A stretch of 64,000 bases of DNA from Zerene cesonia (GCF_012273895.1 NC_052127.1:620001-684000), one strand, 5' to 3'. Shown: positions 48,401 to 59,963, numbered from the stretch's first letter. The notes: generated from the sequence alone by a model not told the origin. Numbers and translations are program-made.

Positions 48401-49927
48401 CGTTACTTAAATCGTGACTCTAATATTTAACTACGTCTAAAACTACACGGAATTAATGTAACTCATAACAAAAAGGAGGAGACTTTAGCTGATAGGTGTG
48501 TCCAGAAAGATTGTGACATCATTTACTATTTCTCATTAGATATGCGGATCCACAGCTTAATAAAGGACTCCCATAACTTCTTGAGCAAGCTTTTCCTGGG
48601 TTATTTTATACACTTTCAGTCGTTTTACGCCCTCGTCCGTGGGTAAACGAAAATATGCCATTAGAAAACTTTCAAAACTTACTTGTAGAAATCTCCAGCA
48701 GCTGTCAGTATCCACTTGGAATCGACGAGGGCACCAGACGCGTAGTGCGACTGTTTCTTCTGAATTGAGACGGAGAACGGGTAACTGGAGTTCCTTATGA
48801 TTTGGCTATTCATGACCTTTGGTTGATTGTTTATAACTGAAGAATGTAAAATAAATAATATAATTTTTTTTATGTTGAACATTTGACCGCCTCCTTGGTA
48901 CAGTGGTTAACGCGTGATCGTAGAACCGAGGGGGTCCAGAGTTCGATTCCCGGTGGGGACGCACAAAAAATTTCCCTGTCTGGCAGGACACAGAAGGCTG
49001 AGTACATACATGTCTGTCATACTTGTCTCTTGTACTGTAATACTCTTGTAATATACTCTTAGATGCCCTGCTAGAAATCTGATTCATTACAGTTTTGTAT
49101 AGACTAGGTTTCATTACTTTGTTTTGTACTGTTTGTTTACACAATTGTAAATATATTTTTAAGGCATTGCACATAAACATTTCGTACTCATAATGCTCTA
49201 CAGACATTAAATCATTTTAAACATCTCATGAAAAACTCTAACACAATGAATTGTACAGAATGTGGAATGGTGGAAGATTTAGAAATTAAAAACTTTTTAA
49301 CGGATTTTACACGCTATTTATTCATTATATTATTAACCCGACGTTTCGAACACTTTACAGCGAGCGTGGTCACGGGGAGACCGAGTTGTTTATTTCTAAA
49401 TATATAATACTCGCGTAAAATCAAACACAAGAAAATACTATGGTGGAGGATGTTTATCATATTTTGATGGAGTGTGTCCGGAATGATGTAGAACGAACGA
49501 GAAAACTACCTTCTGATTATGCCAAGAAAGTAGGCTTTTGTAATAGCTGTCTAGAATTTCCGATGTCGGACGGTCCTAGGACGCTATATAGACTAGCCAA
49601 AATGTATATATAATAATTCATTGTGGACATACGGAGCAACATAATTAGTTCCTGACTAAGCTTCTTAAATAAAGATTAAAAAAGAAAAAAAAAATGCGCT
49701 ACAGACGTGATTTATAGGGACTTACCATTATCCTTCTTAACACTAATTGTCTCCTTCCTTATGACTCTCTTCGGCTTTGCCCAAATACTACTATTGAACA
49801 CTTCATTGCTCTCAGAGTCTACTGATGCGCTTGCATTGCTGTTTTCATTACTTTCATCGTCATAATTTTCAGCATTTATTTGAGATACAATAATTAAAAT
49901 AACACAGCCGCCACCTAAGTAATTCAT
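45426..49927 (-). CDS. Serine protease homologue SPH2, non-catalytic
   Basis: Secreted S1-fold protein of 317 residues. Exons: 49927-49726, 48836-48683, 47456-47204, 46931-46749, 45587-45426, all in phase. Residues 1-19 are a signal peptide ending near SQINA. An acidic and serine/asparagine-rich propeptide follows, then a basic stretch. The activation site is PKVMNSQ in place of RIVGG, followed by SSYPFSVSI. The His57 motif reads LTAAGDF (Gly115), Asp102 is kept (YDIALLRL, Asp162), and the Ser195 motif reads PDVGAP (Val267). The protein therefore cannot be a normal serine protease. Cys42 and Cys58 are both lost (to Ala100 and Asp116), which removes one disulfide cleanly. Cysteines 168, 182, 191 and 220 remain. 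Three intron positions match SPH1 (after FY, after the central beta strand, and just before the GDSGG-equivalent), so the two are paralogues. The last exon was found by its PDVGAP start and the ending TRVSQENTRFWLDSIL. Confidence 0.82.
45750..45981 (+). mobile_element. Helitron-like element (CTAG family) with internal duplication
   Basis: The same ends as the copy at 45085, but about 30 bases longer because a GTACGTAAAATG segment is repeated inside. It lies in the last intron of SPH2. Confidence 0.75.
46533..46717 (+). mobile_element. Helitron-like element (CTAG family), 3' truncated
   Basis: It starts TCCTACTAATAATATAAATG after a partly repeated TCCTACT and stops at GCGGGGC, without the CTAG. 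It sits 32 bases downstream of the donor of SPH2 exon 4. Confidence 0.65.
47490..47823 (+). repeat. 330-bp interspersed repeat, full copy
   Basis: ATGGTCGTCAATGGAGCTGG through GTGCTCGACTCCCACA, in intron 2 of SPH2. A fragment of the same family lies at about 47050-47127. Confidence 0.7.
47948..48075 (-). mobile_element. tRNA-derived SINE, same family, minus orientation
   Basis: The reverse strand carries box B GGTTCGATTCC and the CCTCCTTTGTACAGTGGTTA head. The body is shortened to the tail that resembles the CCCCATACCCC end of the copy at 31970. It is in intron 2 of SPH2. Confidence 0.7.
48885..49015 (+). mobile_element. tRNA-derived SINE, same family as at 31970
   Basis: Box A TGGTACAGTGG and box B AGTTCGATTCC, followed by the same GGCAGGACACAGAAGGCTGA body, truncated at the 3' end. 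It lies about 50 bases upstream of SPH2 exon 2. Confidence 0.75.
49440..49613 (+). pseudogene. Non-LTR retrotransposon ORF2 C-terminal fragment
   Basis: A 57-residue frame contains EDVYHILMECVRNDVERTRK and ends RTLYRLAKMYI-stop. The HILxEC pattern resembles the zinc-knuckle tail of insect R1/Jockey-type LINE ORF2 proteins. The flank at 49330-49375 resembles another common lepidopteran repeat. It lies in the first intron of SPH2. Confidence 0.5.
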
Positions 49928-50288
49928 TTTAACCCAATCTAATACAAAATTACCAATATCACAAGCACATTACGTGTATAGAAAAGTTAAGAAGCGCGCT
50001 CTTTCGAGTCAAATCATTATAGATATATTAATTCAAAGGTGATATACAGGTGTTAAATAGAAATGAGATCAAAATAAGAGAATATCAATGTCGTCCAAAT
50101 AAAAAAAACAGAGTATTGACTGCATTGTGTTTCTGGAAATAAAACAACTGAAGAAGCATTGTTCTAATTTGTTTTATGATAGATTCGGCACCTGGTGTTT
50201 GTTTTAAGTTTATAACGAGTATCACTTTGACATCTGGGGGTAACTAGTACTAATTCCAGTGTGGGGGTGATAATATTATATCACTTTA

Positions 50289-50633
50289 TTACAAGAACAA
50301 CATGGATTCACGCGTCCATCTAAGTATAGTGTTATACATAGAAGTTAGAAACGGGTATTTAAAATCTTTCCTAGTTGTACATATTATTTTATATACGTTA
50401 TATACTCGTATATGAGTATATAACGTATATAAAATAATATACGAGTTCGAGGGAATAATGCCAACACTCGCCACGGGTTGGAGGGTTGGCGGGTTGGCGG
50501 TCTGGTAAATGAGATCATGCATAAGGCAGCTGCCCGTTTCCATGTAGGAAGTATCTCTTTCTACAACACCCACTGGTGATGATGATGATATTTTCAGTAT
50601 CACAATAATAAAATGGAACCATAAAAAAATCAT
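50289..50633 (-). CDS. Hypothetical small secreted protein (doubtful ORF)
   Basis: Open frame of 114 codons from ATG at 50633. The first 15 residues are strongly hydrophobic (MIFLWFHFIIVILKI), then SSSSPVGVVERDTS, which looks like a signal peptide with a short mature part. The second half of the frame runs through a perfect 27-base inverted repeat at 50381-50440, which makes a real coding function there unlikely. A genuine product might instead splice out after about residue 60, but no downstream exon was found. It lies 0.7 kb upstream of SPH2 on the same strand and 1.35 kb from the divergent GPAA1 start. No family was recognised. Confidence 0.25.
   Translation of the reverse strand: MIFLWFHFIIVILKISSSSPVGVVERDTSYMETGSCLMHDLIYQTANPPTLQPVASVGIIPSNSYIILYTLYTHIRVYNVYKIICTTRKDFKYPFLTSMYNTILRWTRESMLFL
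50381..50440. repeat. Perfect 27-bp inverted repeat, 6-nt loop
   Basis: The arm at 50381-50407 (starting ATATTATTTTATATACG) is the exact reverse complement of 50414-50440, around GTATAT. It is AT-rich and able to form a long hairpin. It overlaps the doubtful small ORF on the minus strand. Confidence 0.85.
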
Positions 50634-51383
50634 GTTCAAGCATTAAGAGACAAGACCAATTTAAACAAGGGCAGATCCAACTTAAGCGCCAAGGAGAGGG
50701 TCACATAGCCGAGGTAAATTCAGACAATCCGTATTTAAATTGTAAATGTGTCTGTATGTCTCTTGTTCGCACTGAAAATATTGCACCAATTTTTTATGAT
50801 ATTTGGTGCAGATGTAGTTAGAGACCCGAGAAAATACATAGGGTAGTTTTTGCAATAAAAAACTGGGTAATTATTAAATACAAAAACGTACTGGGTTTTT
50901 TTCATAGCATATGATTCTTAAAGTCATATAATTACTAGTGACGTCGAATACGGTCAACAGAAAAAATCTTTGAATAAACAAAAATATGCCTCAAAATTAA
51001 ATGTTTGCTTATAGAATTATACATAAAAATGTAATTAAAAGAAAGCTGCACACAAATATTACATCATTTTAATGATAACTTTGTTAGTTAGCAATAGCGA
51101 TTTATACAAATAATTAATTATTCATTGTTTTAGAATATTTCAACTATCGCTGAAGACTATCGTGCATTTAATTTATGTAATTTAGATAATTGAGATCCAA
51201 GTATATGGTTCACAGATTAAATTCTGCTTTCGAGCTTATACAGATAATTAAATTTATAAAGTATATTCATAATAAAATCACTCTCTTCTGGATGAAGGTT
51301 ATTGAACGAAGTTCTTTTGTATCTAAGTCACCTGAGTCCTGGTGCTTTGTTGAACTACTAACCTTATTTTCTTGAATACTTTG

Positions 51384-51611
51384 ATCATCATCATTATCGT
51401 TATCATGTTCTCACTTTAGGGACATAGGCCTCCTATGAGGATATTGGTTTCCTACACGATGCTTTCTTTCACCGTTTTGAGCACTGTTGATGTAAACACA
51501 GGCACAGATAAATTGTAAAATCAATTTATTTCCTACACGCTTGGCTCGTCTCGAGTCCCCGTCTGATAAATTTTAAGGCCTAAGTCGTTACAACTGAGCC
51601 ACTGCTGCTTT
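51384..51611 (-). mobile_element. tRNA-derived SINE, same family, diverged, minus
   Basis: It begins with (ATC)n on the plus strand, then CATAGGCCTCCTATGAGGAT, and ends with GAGCCACTGCTGC. It is more diverged than the copies at 55 and 60 kb, and sits between the small ORF at 50.6 kb and the GPAA1 start. Confidence 0.65.
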
Positions 51612-51984
51612 TAAGAACTTATTCCACCAAAATTATTCCACAATTCCACCTGAAGATAAATGTATACTAGTTGAAGGTAGATGCAAATTGCATTTCTATC
51701 AGCATAAGAAATCGATATTAAAATGAAGTAATTAAATTTTATTTCGCACATTATTAAAGTCATGTTTTCTCCCTTTGCAATCCTAGTAATTATCATGGTA
51801 ATTATTTGTAATTTTTCACATCTAGCAATGTTTATACTTTTGTCAAATATTATAAATGACAAGACAGTGACAAGGGACAAATGTTTATTGATAAGCGGCT
51901 TACAACGCTTTCCAAAAGTGGAAATAATATAATTTCTTATGTTTAATAAATCAAGCACTCACTCAATTTGAATAATCTGCAAAA

Positions 51985-54900
51985 ATGGGTCTATTATCTG
52001 ACCCTGAGTATGGTTCTATGAGGTTCATAAGAGTATTGAAAAGAATTCATTACCCACTATGTTTTCTTTTCTACATCGGTGCAATTGTGTGGTTCTTTTT
52101 ATTAGCAAACCGTGAATTTAACAACGAAACGTATTTTTCGGAAAACGCCTTGCTTCCCGGCTTGGTCACTAACGAGTTTTCTGGCGAGCAAGCGGCTAAA
52201 CAATTTTACAATGAACTCTTGATGGAACTTGAGGTATTAAAACAATTTATACATAGTGATTTGAATTGCAACGTTGTGGAAGGAATTATGCCTTAGATAT
52301 AGAATATATCTTAACGCTGTCTAAGATATATATAAGATACATAAATTAAGTGGGTAAAATTGGCAGTCAGTAATCACTCACAGAAAATATACTGAAATCT
52401 TTAAGTAGATATTATACAATAGATGTTGCATATCAACTTATAACCCTTAATATGTGACATTTCAGGATAAATATGATGATACAGATGAGATGCCGGTGCC
52501 GTGGTTAGTGGGTAAAATGTCACAGCTGCATTTGGAGGTGTATACACACAACTTTACTCTCAACTACCCTTTGGGACAAGGCCAGGTAATGTTAATTTAC
52601 TGATTCTATAGAAATTCAAATATTTAATTCTATTAATTATTTGTAATATAATATCCTAACAAAAATTTAAATATGAAAGTTTGGGAGTATATAGATATAT
52701 GTTAGTTGCATGACTCATGAGGACTCATTCACAGAGATATTGTCTCTATGCATGCGTTGCATCATTTTAATCGGTATGGGAAAAGTAAAGGACCACAGAA
52801 AAGAAGGAATGGACTGGGAAGTGTGAGAAAAAAGTTTACATACATTGTCTAATGTTACAGGTATTCAAAGGCACAAATGTGTATGGTATATTACGAGCGC
52901 CGCGCACTTCATCACTAGAGGCGTTGGTGCTAACAGCTCCGTACAGACCATTGTCTTCACACCAGAAGGGAACGGCTGCTGGGATCGCTTTGATGTTGGC
53001 GTTTGCTCAGTTTGCTAGACGTTAGTATTTTGTTTGGGGTACAAACTTCTTGAAATAATCTCCTCACTTAGCATGTGAGAGGTCTGTAATGGTTTTATGT
53101 GTAATAAGATAAAATATGTTAATAGCTCAGTAGTCAAGTAGGGTCTTAACTTATTTTTCTTACAATAACTCTTAACTGGACTCTGGATCATAATTTATAT
53201 TATACTTACAAAATCATCTGCTCAAGAAAAGTATTATAGATGTTTTTAAAGAGGACAATGTTAGAAATTGTATTGTATATTGTTTCCTAACTTACAAAGT
53301 TTACATATAAAGAATGTTATTTTAGAATGCTATACAATTTAGTTAACATATTGCTTCATTGACTTGTCTTTTCTATTTCATTTCCCATTCAACTTAGGAT
53401 GGTTTTTAAGTCATCTTCAAATAAAATTACAGCAAAAAAGTACTGGGCCAAAGACATAATATTCCTTGTGACGGAACACGAGCAATTGGGCATGCAGGCT
53501 TGGCTTGAAGCATACCACGGCTTACAGAGCGACTCTGGAACATTCTACACGAATCTGGGCAGTTTCTACGACCCTAGCGCATCCATGTTCAGTAATAAAA
53601 AGTCGAAATTCCGTAAGGGTTTCGAATGGTGGACCGATCACAGCAAGTGCTTGGACCCTGGGAGCCTGAAGGGCCGCTCTGGGTCTATACAGGCGGCCAT
53701 CAATTTAGAGTTTCATACGCCGAAAATTAGTGAGTTATTACTTTTATAAACCAGCTTGCTTGCCATAGACAGTTTTTGTAAAAAATGGAAATTTTAATAG
53801 TTATTGTCGCAATAAAAATGGAGTCAAATTGATCAAACCATAGTCATTTAAATGCCTTTATTTCAGTTAAGTGGTCTAACTAACATAACTGTCTTTTTTC
53901 AACTTTCTTTTGCGTTTAAACTGGCTTCTCCCGATGGCTCTGCTGGACTAGTATAAGGATATTTCTATTTATAATCTCTACATATATGAAAAGAGCTGTT
54001 TCATCCCCTGCACTAAGATATTAGATTCTAAAATCGTCTGAAATGAACATGTTCAAAAGTCTGTTTCTTATAGAATATGTGGAAGTGAAAGTGGAAGGTC
54101 TCAATGGTCAGCTACCCAATCTGGATTTGGTGAATTTGGTCCACAAATTGTGCGTCAAGTCTGGGATTCATCACTCGTATAAGAACAGGTAATTCATCAC
54201 CATATCCTCTCTTTATCCCATAGGTATTTTTAAAGTGGACAGACTATTTGTAAATTCGCAAGGTCATTTGGTTAAATGTTCATTGTTACTTTTAAACCTT
54301 AGGAAAATAAAATTGCCCTCTCATAGAACTAGAAGACGTTGTACTCCCACACGGTGACAGAGTCCGCTACCTTTTTGACGACAATTGATAGGGAACCATC
54401 ATATCAAAGCCAAAAGAGAAGAAATAAACCTTCGCTACCGAAGTTTGTGCTGGATACTAGGCCGGAACAGTCGTCACTGACGCGACAATAAACTGTTTTT
54501 ATATAAAAACATTATTGAACCTATATGTACATAGGGCATCCAATTATAGAGTAGTGCCATACTACGAACACTTAGCAATGCCCCTTGAACTGATACTAAA
54601 ATTCATAGTCATACCAATATATTAGGTAAATGTGTTGTGTTGTGAATCGTACGCGACCAGACTGGAGAAACACCGAAATAAACTTGCTAGCCAATTGACA
54701 AAAAGGACGTATCAAAAGCGTCTTAAAAGAAAAGACGTAATTTAAATGTGTAATTGAAGAGTAGATGTCCTGATGTGTCGATGATGTGATGATGTTTTTT
54801 TGCACTATCCCAGAACTTCGTACATTTCCCATCCAACCAGGTTGCCTGGCAGAGATTGCTGTTAAGCAATAAGGCCTTGTACAAACGATCCCTTTTTTTT

Positions 54901-57900
54901 CTTGTTCCTGTTTATTGTATTCTTGCTGTTTTTGTGCAAGTTTGTGCAATAAAGCATTATAAATAAATAAACAAATATAAATGTCCTCATTGGAGGGCTC
55001 GCTCTACATGTCCTACTTTGCCAACACATGCGTTTATAGCGAATATCGCTTTCAAAAAAAATTATGTTATGTTCATATATTATGTTCCCACTGCTGGGAC
55101 ACAGGCCTCCTATGAGGGTGCAGGCCACCACGCTGGCCAAGTGCGGGTTGGCAGATGTCACATGTCGTCGAACTTTTTTGATTCTTGGACATGCCGGCGC
55201 AAATAAATTGAAAAATCGATTTATTTTCTGCACGCTCGCCCAGTCTCGAACCCGGACTTTTCGATTTTGACCACTGAGCCACCACTGCTTTTTATATAGA
55301 TAGTATAGATAGTCGTAATGCTAGCATTTATTTAACTTTCAGCTACGCCTGGCTGCGAAATCGTAACATGGACGCGTGGGTGGACGGCATCTGGACGATG
55401 CTCGGTATGATGTCCGCCCAAATTGCTGGCGTAAGTCTATTCTTTTATATCTAACTAGCTGCGCCCCGCGGTTTTTCATTGCAGTCGGTTCAGTAGGTTT
55501 TGCGTGAAAGAGCAGCAAATACACACATTCTTACAAATTTTCGCATTTATAATATTAAGTAAGATATCAAATACTAGCTGCGCCCCGCGGTTTCACCCGC
55601 GTAAGTCCGTATCCCTAAGGAATATCGGGATAAAAAGTTGCTTATATGTCATTCCTGTTGTCCAGCTGTCTACGTACCAAATTTCATTGCAAACGGTTCA
55701 ATAGTTTTTGCGTGAAACAGCAACAAACACACACATCCTTACACATTTTCGCATTTATAATATAGGATAGGATAGGATAGGATATCAAATGTTTTATTTA
55801 AAGACCTCTTAATAAGGTAAAAGTGTAAACCGAAAAGAGAATATCTTTTAAGTAGGAGAACGTACAGACCATCTGAATTAATGAAATTAAATTATGATAT
55901 TTTTCCGTTCTTTAAAAATTTCGATGTTTCGAAGTTATATGATGAAAAAATTAATGCAATTGGCGTTAAACCGTTTTAATTCTTGTGACAAAAAATCCTA
56001 TACATACCTATTATAAATATTATGTTAAAATTTATAATAAAAGCAATTTTAATATATTTTCCAACGGCTCAAATACCAGCATTCATAACAATTGTATATA
56101 AGGACAAGAAGTGACTTCAGCAACTCCTTTTTGACATTTTACACGGACATTTCATCATGTTTTCCTCTATCCCTTCCTTTTATCTTTCTATCTTTCGATC
56201 CATCTTATCCATTTCCTCCATTAATTTCCATACAATTTTGACATATCTTCTCTTTCTCTATTCATTCTCTCTCTCTCTCTCTCTCTCTCTGTTTATCTAT
56301 ACCTCCATCTCTCTCAGGTGCCAAACGGCAACCACGGCCTCTTCCACCGTTTCGGCATAGAAGCGGTGACCCTAGAGGGTCGCGACACCGACGACCCCTC
56401 GGGAACGCCCCCGAGAGCGGCCCACCTGACCCCCGCCAATTTCTACCGCCTCGGGAACGCGTTGGAGAGCATATTCCGTTCCCTGAACAATTTGCTGGAG
56501 CGATTCCATCAGAGCTACTTCTTCTATTTGCTGGCAGCGACGGACAGGTTCATATCCATCGGTGAGTTCAGTATCCGGCTTAAATTCAAACTCAAACTCA
56601 AACTCAGACGTTTATTCATTCAATTCGACTCCTTCTAGAAGCACATTTTATTCGTCATAACGAAGTTCTAACATTTACCATCAGTTCGGAAAGCAGTTTC
56701 TATAGAGAAGAGCCGGCAGAAACTCTGAAACATCTTTTAATATGACAATATTACATTTTAATTCTACGTATGTAATATGTATACATAATAATGGTTCCAA
56801 AGAACTGTCCTGTGGTTCTTAACCGACAACACTATGGGGACTTTATGGTTTAACACAGATTAATTTGTTTTTTTTTTCTGTAGGGCAACTTGCAAAATAG
56901 TCATGCATACAGATAACTAACATGTGAGATAACATGGCTTATGGATAGAAATAATAAAACCATATTAAAGAATTAAACAATTTAACATGGTCTACGGTCA
57001 CTGGTTGAAACATAGCTAGTACTGAAGCTGAAAGTATAATTTACTATTTTCAATCGAATTAAATGAAAGCTTCTCAATTTTACTGTATTTCTTGTGTTTG
57101 TCAACTCAGAACTTTCCACTGGGTGAACTGATTTTGATGATTCTGTTTTTATTTGGAAGCCTTTCCCTTGTGATTTCATTTAAGTTATTTCTAGTTATAT
57201 CAATTTGAAAGCAGGTTTAGTGATTTATTTTATTTATTTTAGGTCAATATATGCCATCTTTGTGTCTTCTTTGCGGCGCTTTGTTGATCCGAGCGTTGTC
57301 GCTGTGGGTGACAATACAAAAAGAAGAAAGTGTCGAGAAAAAGAAAGAGAAAGATACAGATTCAAGCGCAAAAGATACAGAAGTAAAGGATAGCGACGCG
57401 AAAGAGAAACCCGAAGGTTTGAGGAGGCGCGAGAAGTTTACAGAGCAGGAAAAAGAGACGGAAAAGTTAAAAGATAGTGAAGAAAAGAAAGATAGATTGG
57501 AGGAAGTGAGCGTCGTCAGTATTGGCGCGAATTATTTTTTGGTGCATCTGATTGGCTACGGAGTTATGAATTCGCCAATTATTTTTAGTTATATTGGTGA
57601 GTTAAATATTATATTTTTTTAAGAATAAAATGAATCTCTAAAGGAATCGAAGTCGCATCAAATATTTTCTCGTTTTTTTTTAAATTTGTTAGACAGTTGA
57701 AATTTTTGAAGATTCTGCATTTCTGTTGGAATTATAATAACCAATAATAGAGAATCCTGGTTAAGTAACCATTGGCACGATCATAAATTGGATGTGTGAC
57801 TTTTTGTTTTGCAGTAGCTAAGTAGCGCGAGTCTGGCGCACATTGGACACATTTTTTTTAACAAATATGTCAGTTCCAGTTATATCACATTCAAACAAAT

Positions 57901-59929
57901 AAAAATAAAATGCATTTTTGTTCATCCCTAGGTGCGAAATACTTCGATAAGCCGTCCGAAGTGTCGGTGTACTACGGTTTGTTATGTATGTCCGTGTTGA
58001 TAGCGGTAACCGCGCCGTTCTTGCTGAAACTCTTTCGGACGAGGCCAATTAATAGAGATGAATTGACTATTGTAAGTATGAGTTTAGTATTTAAAAGACT
58101 ACATATTCTTTATTGTATTTTTTTTAAGTTTTGACCTTTTTGATTTATGCTATTGAAAGTATGATTTAATGAGACCGAAAAACAAATAATACTGTCTGTA
58201 CTGTCGAATATTTTTTTTTATCTTTTTGTTAACCCTTTTTTTAATACATTTTGACGTACTGATGAAAAATATACATTTTCACCAAAAAACGAAAATTAAT
58301 TGCAGAAAAAAAAACATTTTTCAATTTTCCCTTATATCCCCCCCCCCCACAGATAAACATCCTGCTGCTGATAGAGATGTCCACCGTGTGTCTGTGCGTC
58401 GGCATGCACAACATATCGCTCGGTCTGTGCCTCTCGGTGCTGTACACCCCCCTGGGGCTGCTGGTGGCCGTGGGAGGGGAGGGAAAGTGGAGGTTAGTAT
58501 TGAAACGATAATGAGTTTTGTAGTTTTTTATTGAGTTTATTGTTATTGTACACGGATAATAATAATACCTAATTAGTAGTCTGCAGTAAGAAAAACTCGT
58601 AATTGCAGGGAATTTGTGGTAGTACAGTTAGAAAAAAAATTATTAAACTATTCCAAACTAAAGTTTATATTTGAAGATAATGTTATTAAAATAATACTGT
58701 GGCGCAAACGCGAGTGTACTTATTATTCTGTGATACCCTACTGTCTAAGTGGCGACGGCGCCACGCAAATTTGTAGGCACTTATCGCTGTAGGTACGTAC
58801 GAGTATGGTGGAGAGGCCTGGTGCCGTGGGGAAATTCGAATTCCACCTCATGAAGAAAAAAAAATGAAAAACATATATCCTTTTTTTCAGTAAATTTATC
58901 TCAACATTGAAACGGCTCGTGTGCCTCCTGCTGCAGCCTCTAGTGGCGCTGACAATAGCTATGATGGTGTATTCCCGGGTTCTGTTCCCTGAGGAGGCAG
59001 TTTTGGGCGCTTTGGGGAGGGGGAGGGATGCCGCCATGCAGGGTGTGATGTTCGCTATTGTTGACTCTTTGGTGAGTATGCGTACTCAAACTCTAACTCA
59101 ATTTTTTTGGGAGGTTTAAGGGTAGTTATGATGGCAAGGATTGTTCCTTTAACTACTTTTTTATATATTGATATTATTATATAGAAATTAATAAGAGTAA
59201 AATGCTGATTCAAAGCTTTTCGATTTTTTATATCACTACAAAACATGTACATTTTTTATTACGGAGGCCTATTTCCTTCTCCTCTCCCTTCCCAGTTCAT
59301 TCCTTCTATCCAGTCATCAATCCTTTCCTTATCCTTTATCCTTTAAAAGCGGGCAGCGCATTCTCAGAGGCCTGAGCCTCTGCGAATGATCATGGGCGGT
59401 GGTGATCGTTTACCATCAGGCGAACCACCAGCTCAGTTGCCCGCTATGACATAAACAAAACACTATACGAAACTAAAGTATATGGAGTCAGTTTTAATAC
59501 TAACTACAATTATATTGGAAAAATATTTCTTGAATCGTCTTAACTCGGACGATCGAAGTGTTAAATATAAAATTGTTATGTTTTTTTGCTTTTCAACAGA
59601 CAACAAAAACTCTTTTTTTCGAAAGGTTCTCTATTCGATTGTTTTTATTGTGTATGTTGTATCAGCACATTTGACTGGGTGTACCAATTTTGACGATTTT
59701 TTTTATATAAAGCTGGTGCATTCCATGTGGTCCCATTTAAATATGTAGATCTGACAATTAGAAGGTAGTTTAGTTTTTCGTTTAAAACGATTATTTATTT
59801 ACTAATAATGATTTTATTTGTATTTTTTTTCAGATTTACGGGAATTGGTTGTTCAACGTCGTGACAGCAGTATTGTTGCCAACATGGATTATTTCTTGGC
59901 AAATTTTATGCACTTCAGTCAGTGTTTGA
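51985..59929 (+). CDS. GPAA1: GPI-anchor transamidase subunit GPAA1 (GAA1)
   Basis: GAA1 is an ER membrane subunit of the GPI transamidase complex, which cleaves a C-terminal signal and attaches a GPI anchor. Exons: 51985-52233, 52466-52585, 52861-53020, 53433-53729, 54074-54188, 55343-55430, 56318-56561, 57243-57596, 57932-58071, 58353-58492, 58891-59071, 59834-59929. Phases close and give about 727 residues (human 621). The N-terminus MGLLSDPEYG matches the family's MGLLSDP start. Other matches are YFSENALLPG, FKGTNVYGILRAPR, KYWAKDIIFLVTEHEQLG with AWLEAYHG, GLNGQLPNLDLVNL, GNHGLFHRFGIEAVTL and LLERFHQSYFFYLL. The extra length comes mostly from a Lys/Glu-rich stretch in exon 8 (about residues 445-505), between the first helix of the C-terminal membrane domain and the next. 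The acceptor at 53433 rather than an earlier AG at 53397 is needed to keep the frame. Confidence 0.95.
54830..54975 (+). repeat. Probable LINE 3' tail fragment
   Basis: The stretch beginning AGGTTGCCTGGCAGAGATTG and ending in GCAATAAAGCATTATAAATAAA resembles the conserved 3' UTR of lepidopteran LINEs. It sits in intron 5 of GPAA1. The assignment is from memory of the pattern only. Confidence 0.4.
55080..55290 (-). mobile_element. tRNA-derived SINE, same family as at 60021, minus
   Basis: Reverse complement of the 60.0 kb element, with the CCCACTGCTGGGAC end on the left and GCCACCACTGCT on the right. It lies directly upstream of GPAA1 exon 6. Confidence 0.75.
55455..55564 (-). mobile_element. 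Helitron-like element (CTAG family), internally deleted
   Basis: Both ends are present (CTAGCTGCGCCCCGCGG and TTTATAATATTA) but about 90 internal bases are missing. It lies immediately beside a full copy at 55574. Confidence 0.65.
55574..55767 (-). mobile_element. Helitron-like element (CTAG family)
   Basis: A full-length copy followed by a short (AGGAT)n tract. It is in the same orientation as the deleted copy ten bases away, in intron 6 of GPAA1. Confidence 0.7.
56263..56290 (+). repeat. (CT)n tract at the GPAA1 exon 7 acceptor
   Basis: A pure CT run about 30 bases before the acceptor of GPAA1 exon 7, probably serving as, or expanded from, its polypyrimidine tract. Confidence 0.75.
59272..59450 (-). 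repeat. 330-bp interspersed repeat, 5' part, minus
   Basis: The plus strand shows CCTTCTCCTCTCCCTTCCCA through CCACCAGCTCAGTTGCCCGC. It lies in the last intron of GPAA1. Confidence 0.6.
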
Positions 59930-59957
59930 TTATTTAATTGTAATAATGAGAATTAGA

Positions 59958-59963
59958 AATAAA
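59958..59963 (+). terminator. Poly(A) signal AATAAA of GPAA1
   Basis: AATAAA begins 29 bases after the GPAA1 stop codon, and a GT-rich stretch follows, as expected for a cleavage site. Confidence 0.65.

Larger units (their letters stand above)
49928..51984. other. Divergent spacer between SPH2 and GPAA1
   Basis: Holds the doubtful small ORF (50289-50633), the perfect inverted repeat, and a SINE at 51384. The GPAA1 promoter must lie within roughly the last 370 bases, which show no obvious TATA element or other motif I can support. Confidence 0.6.
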
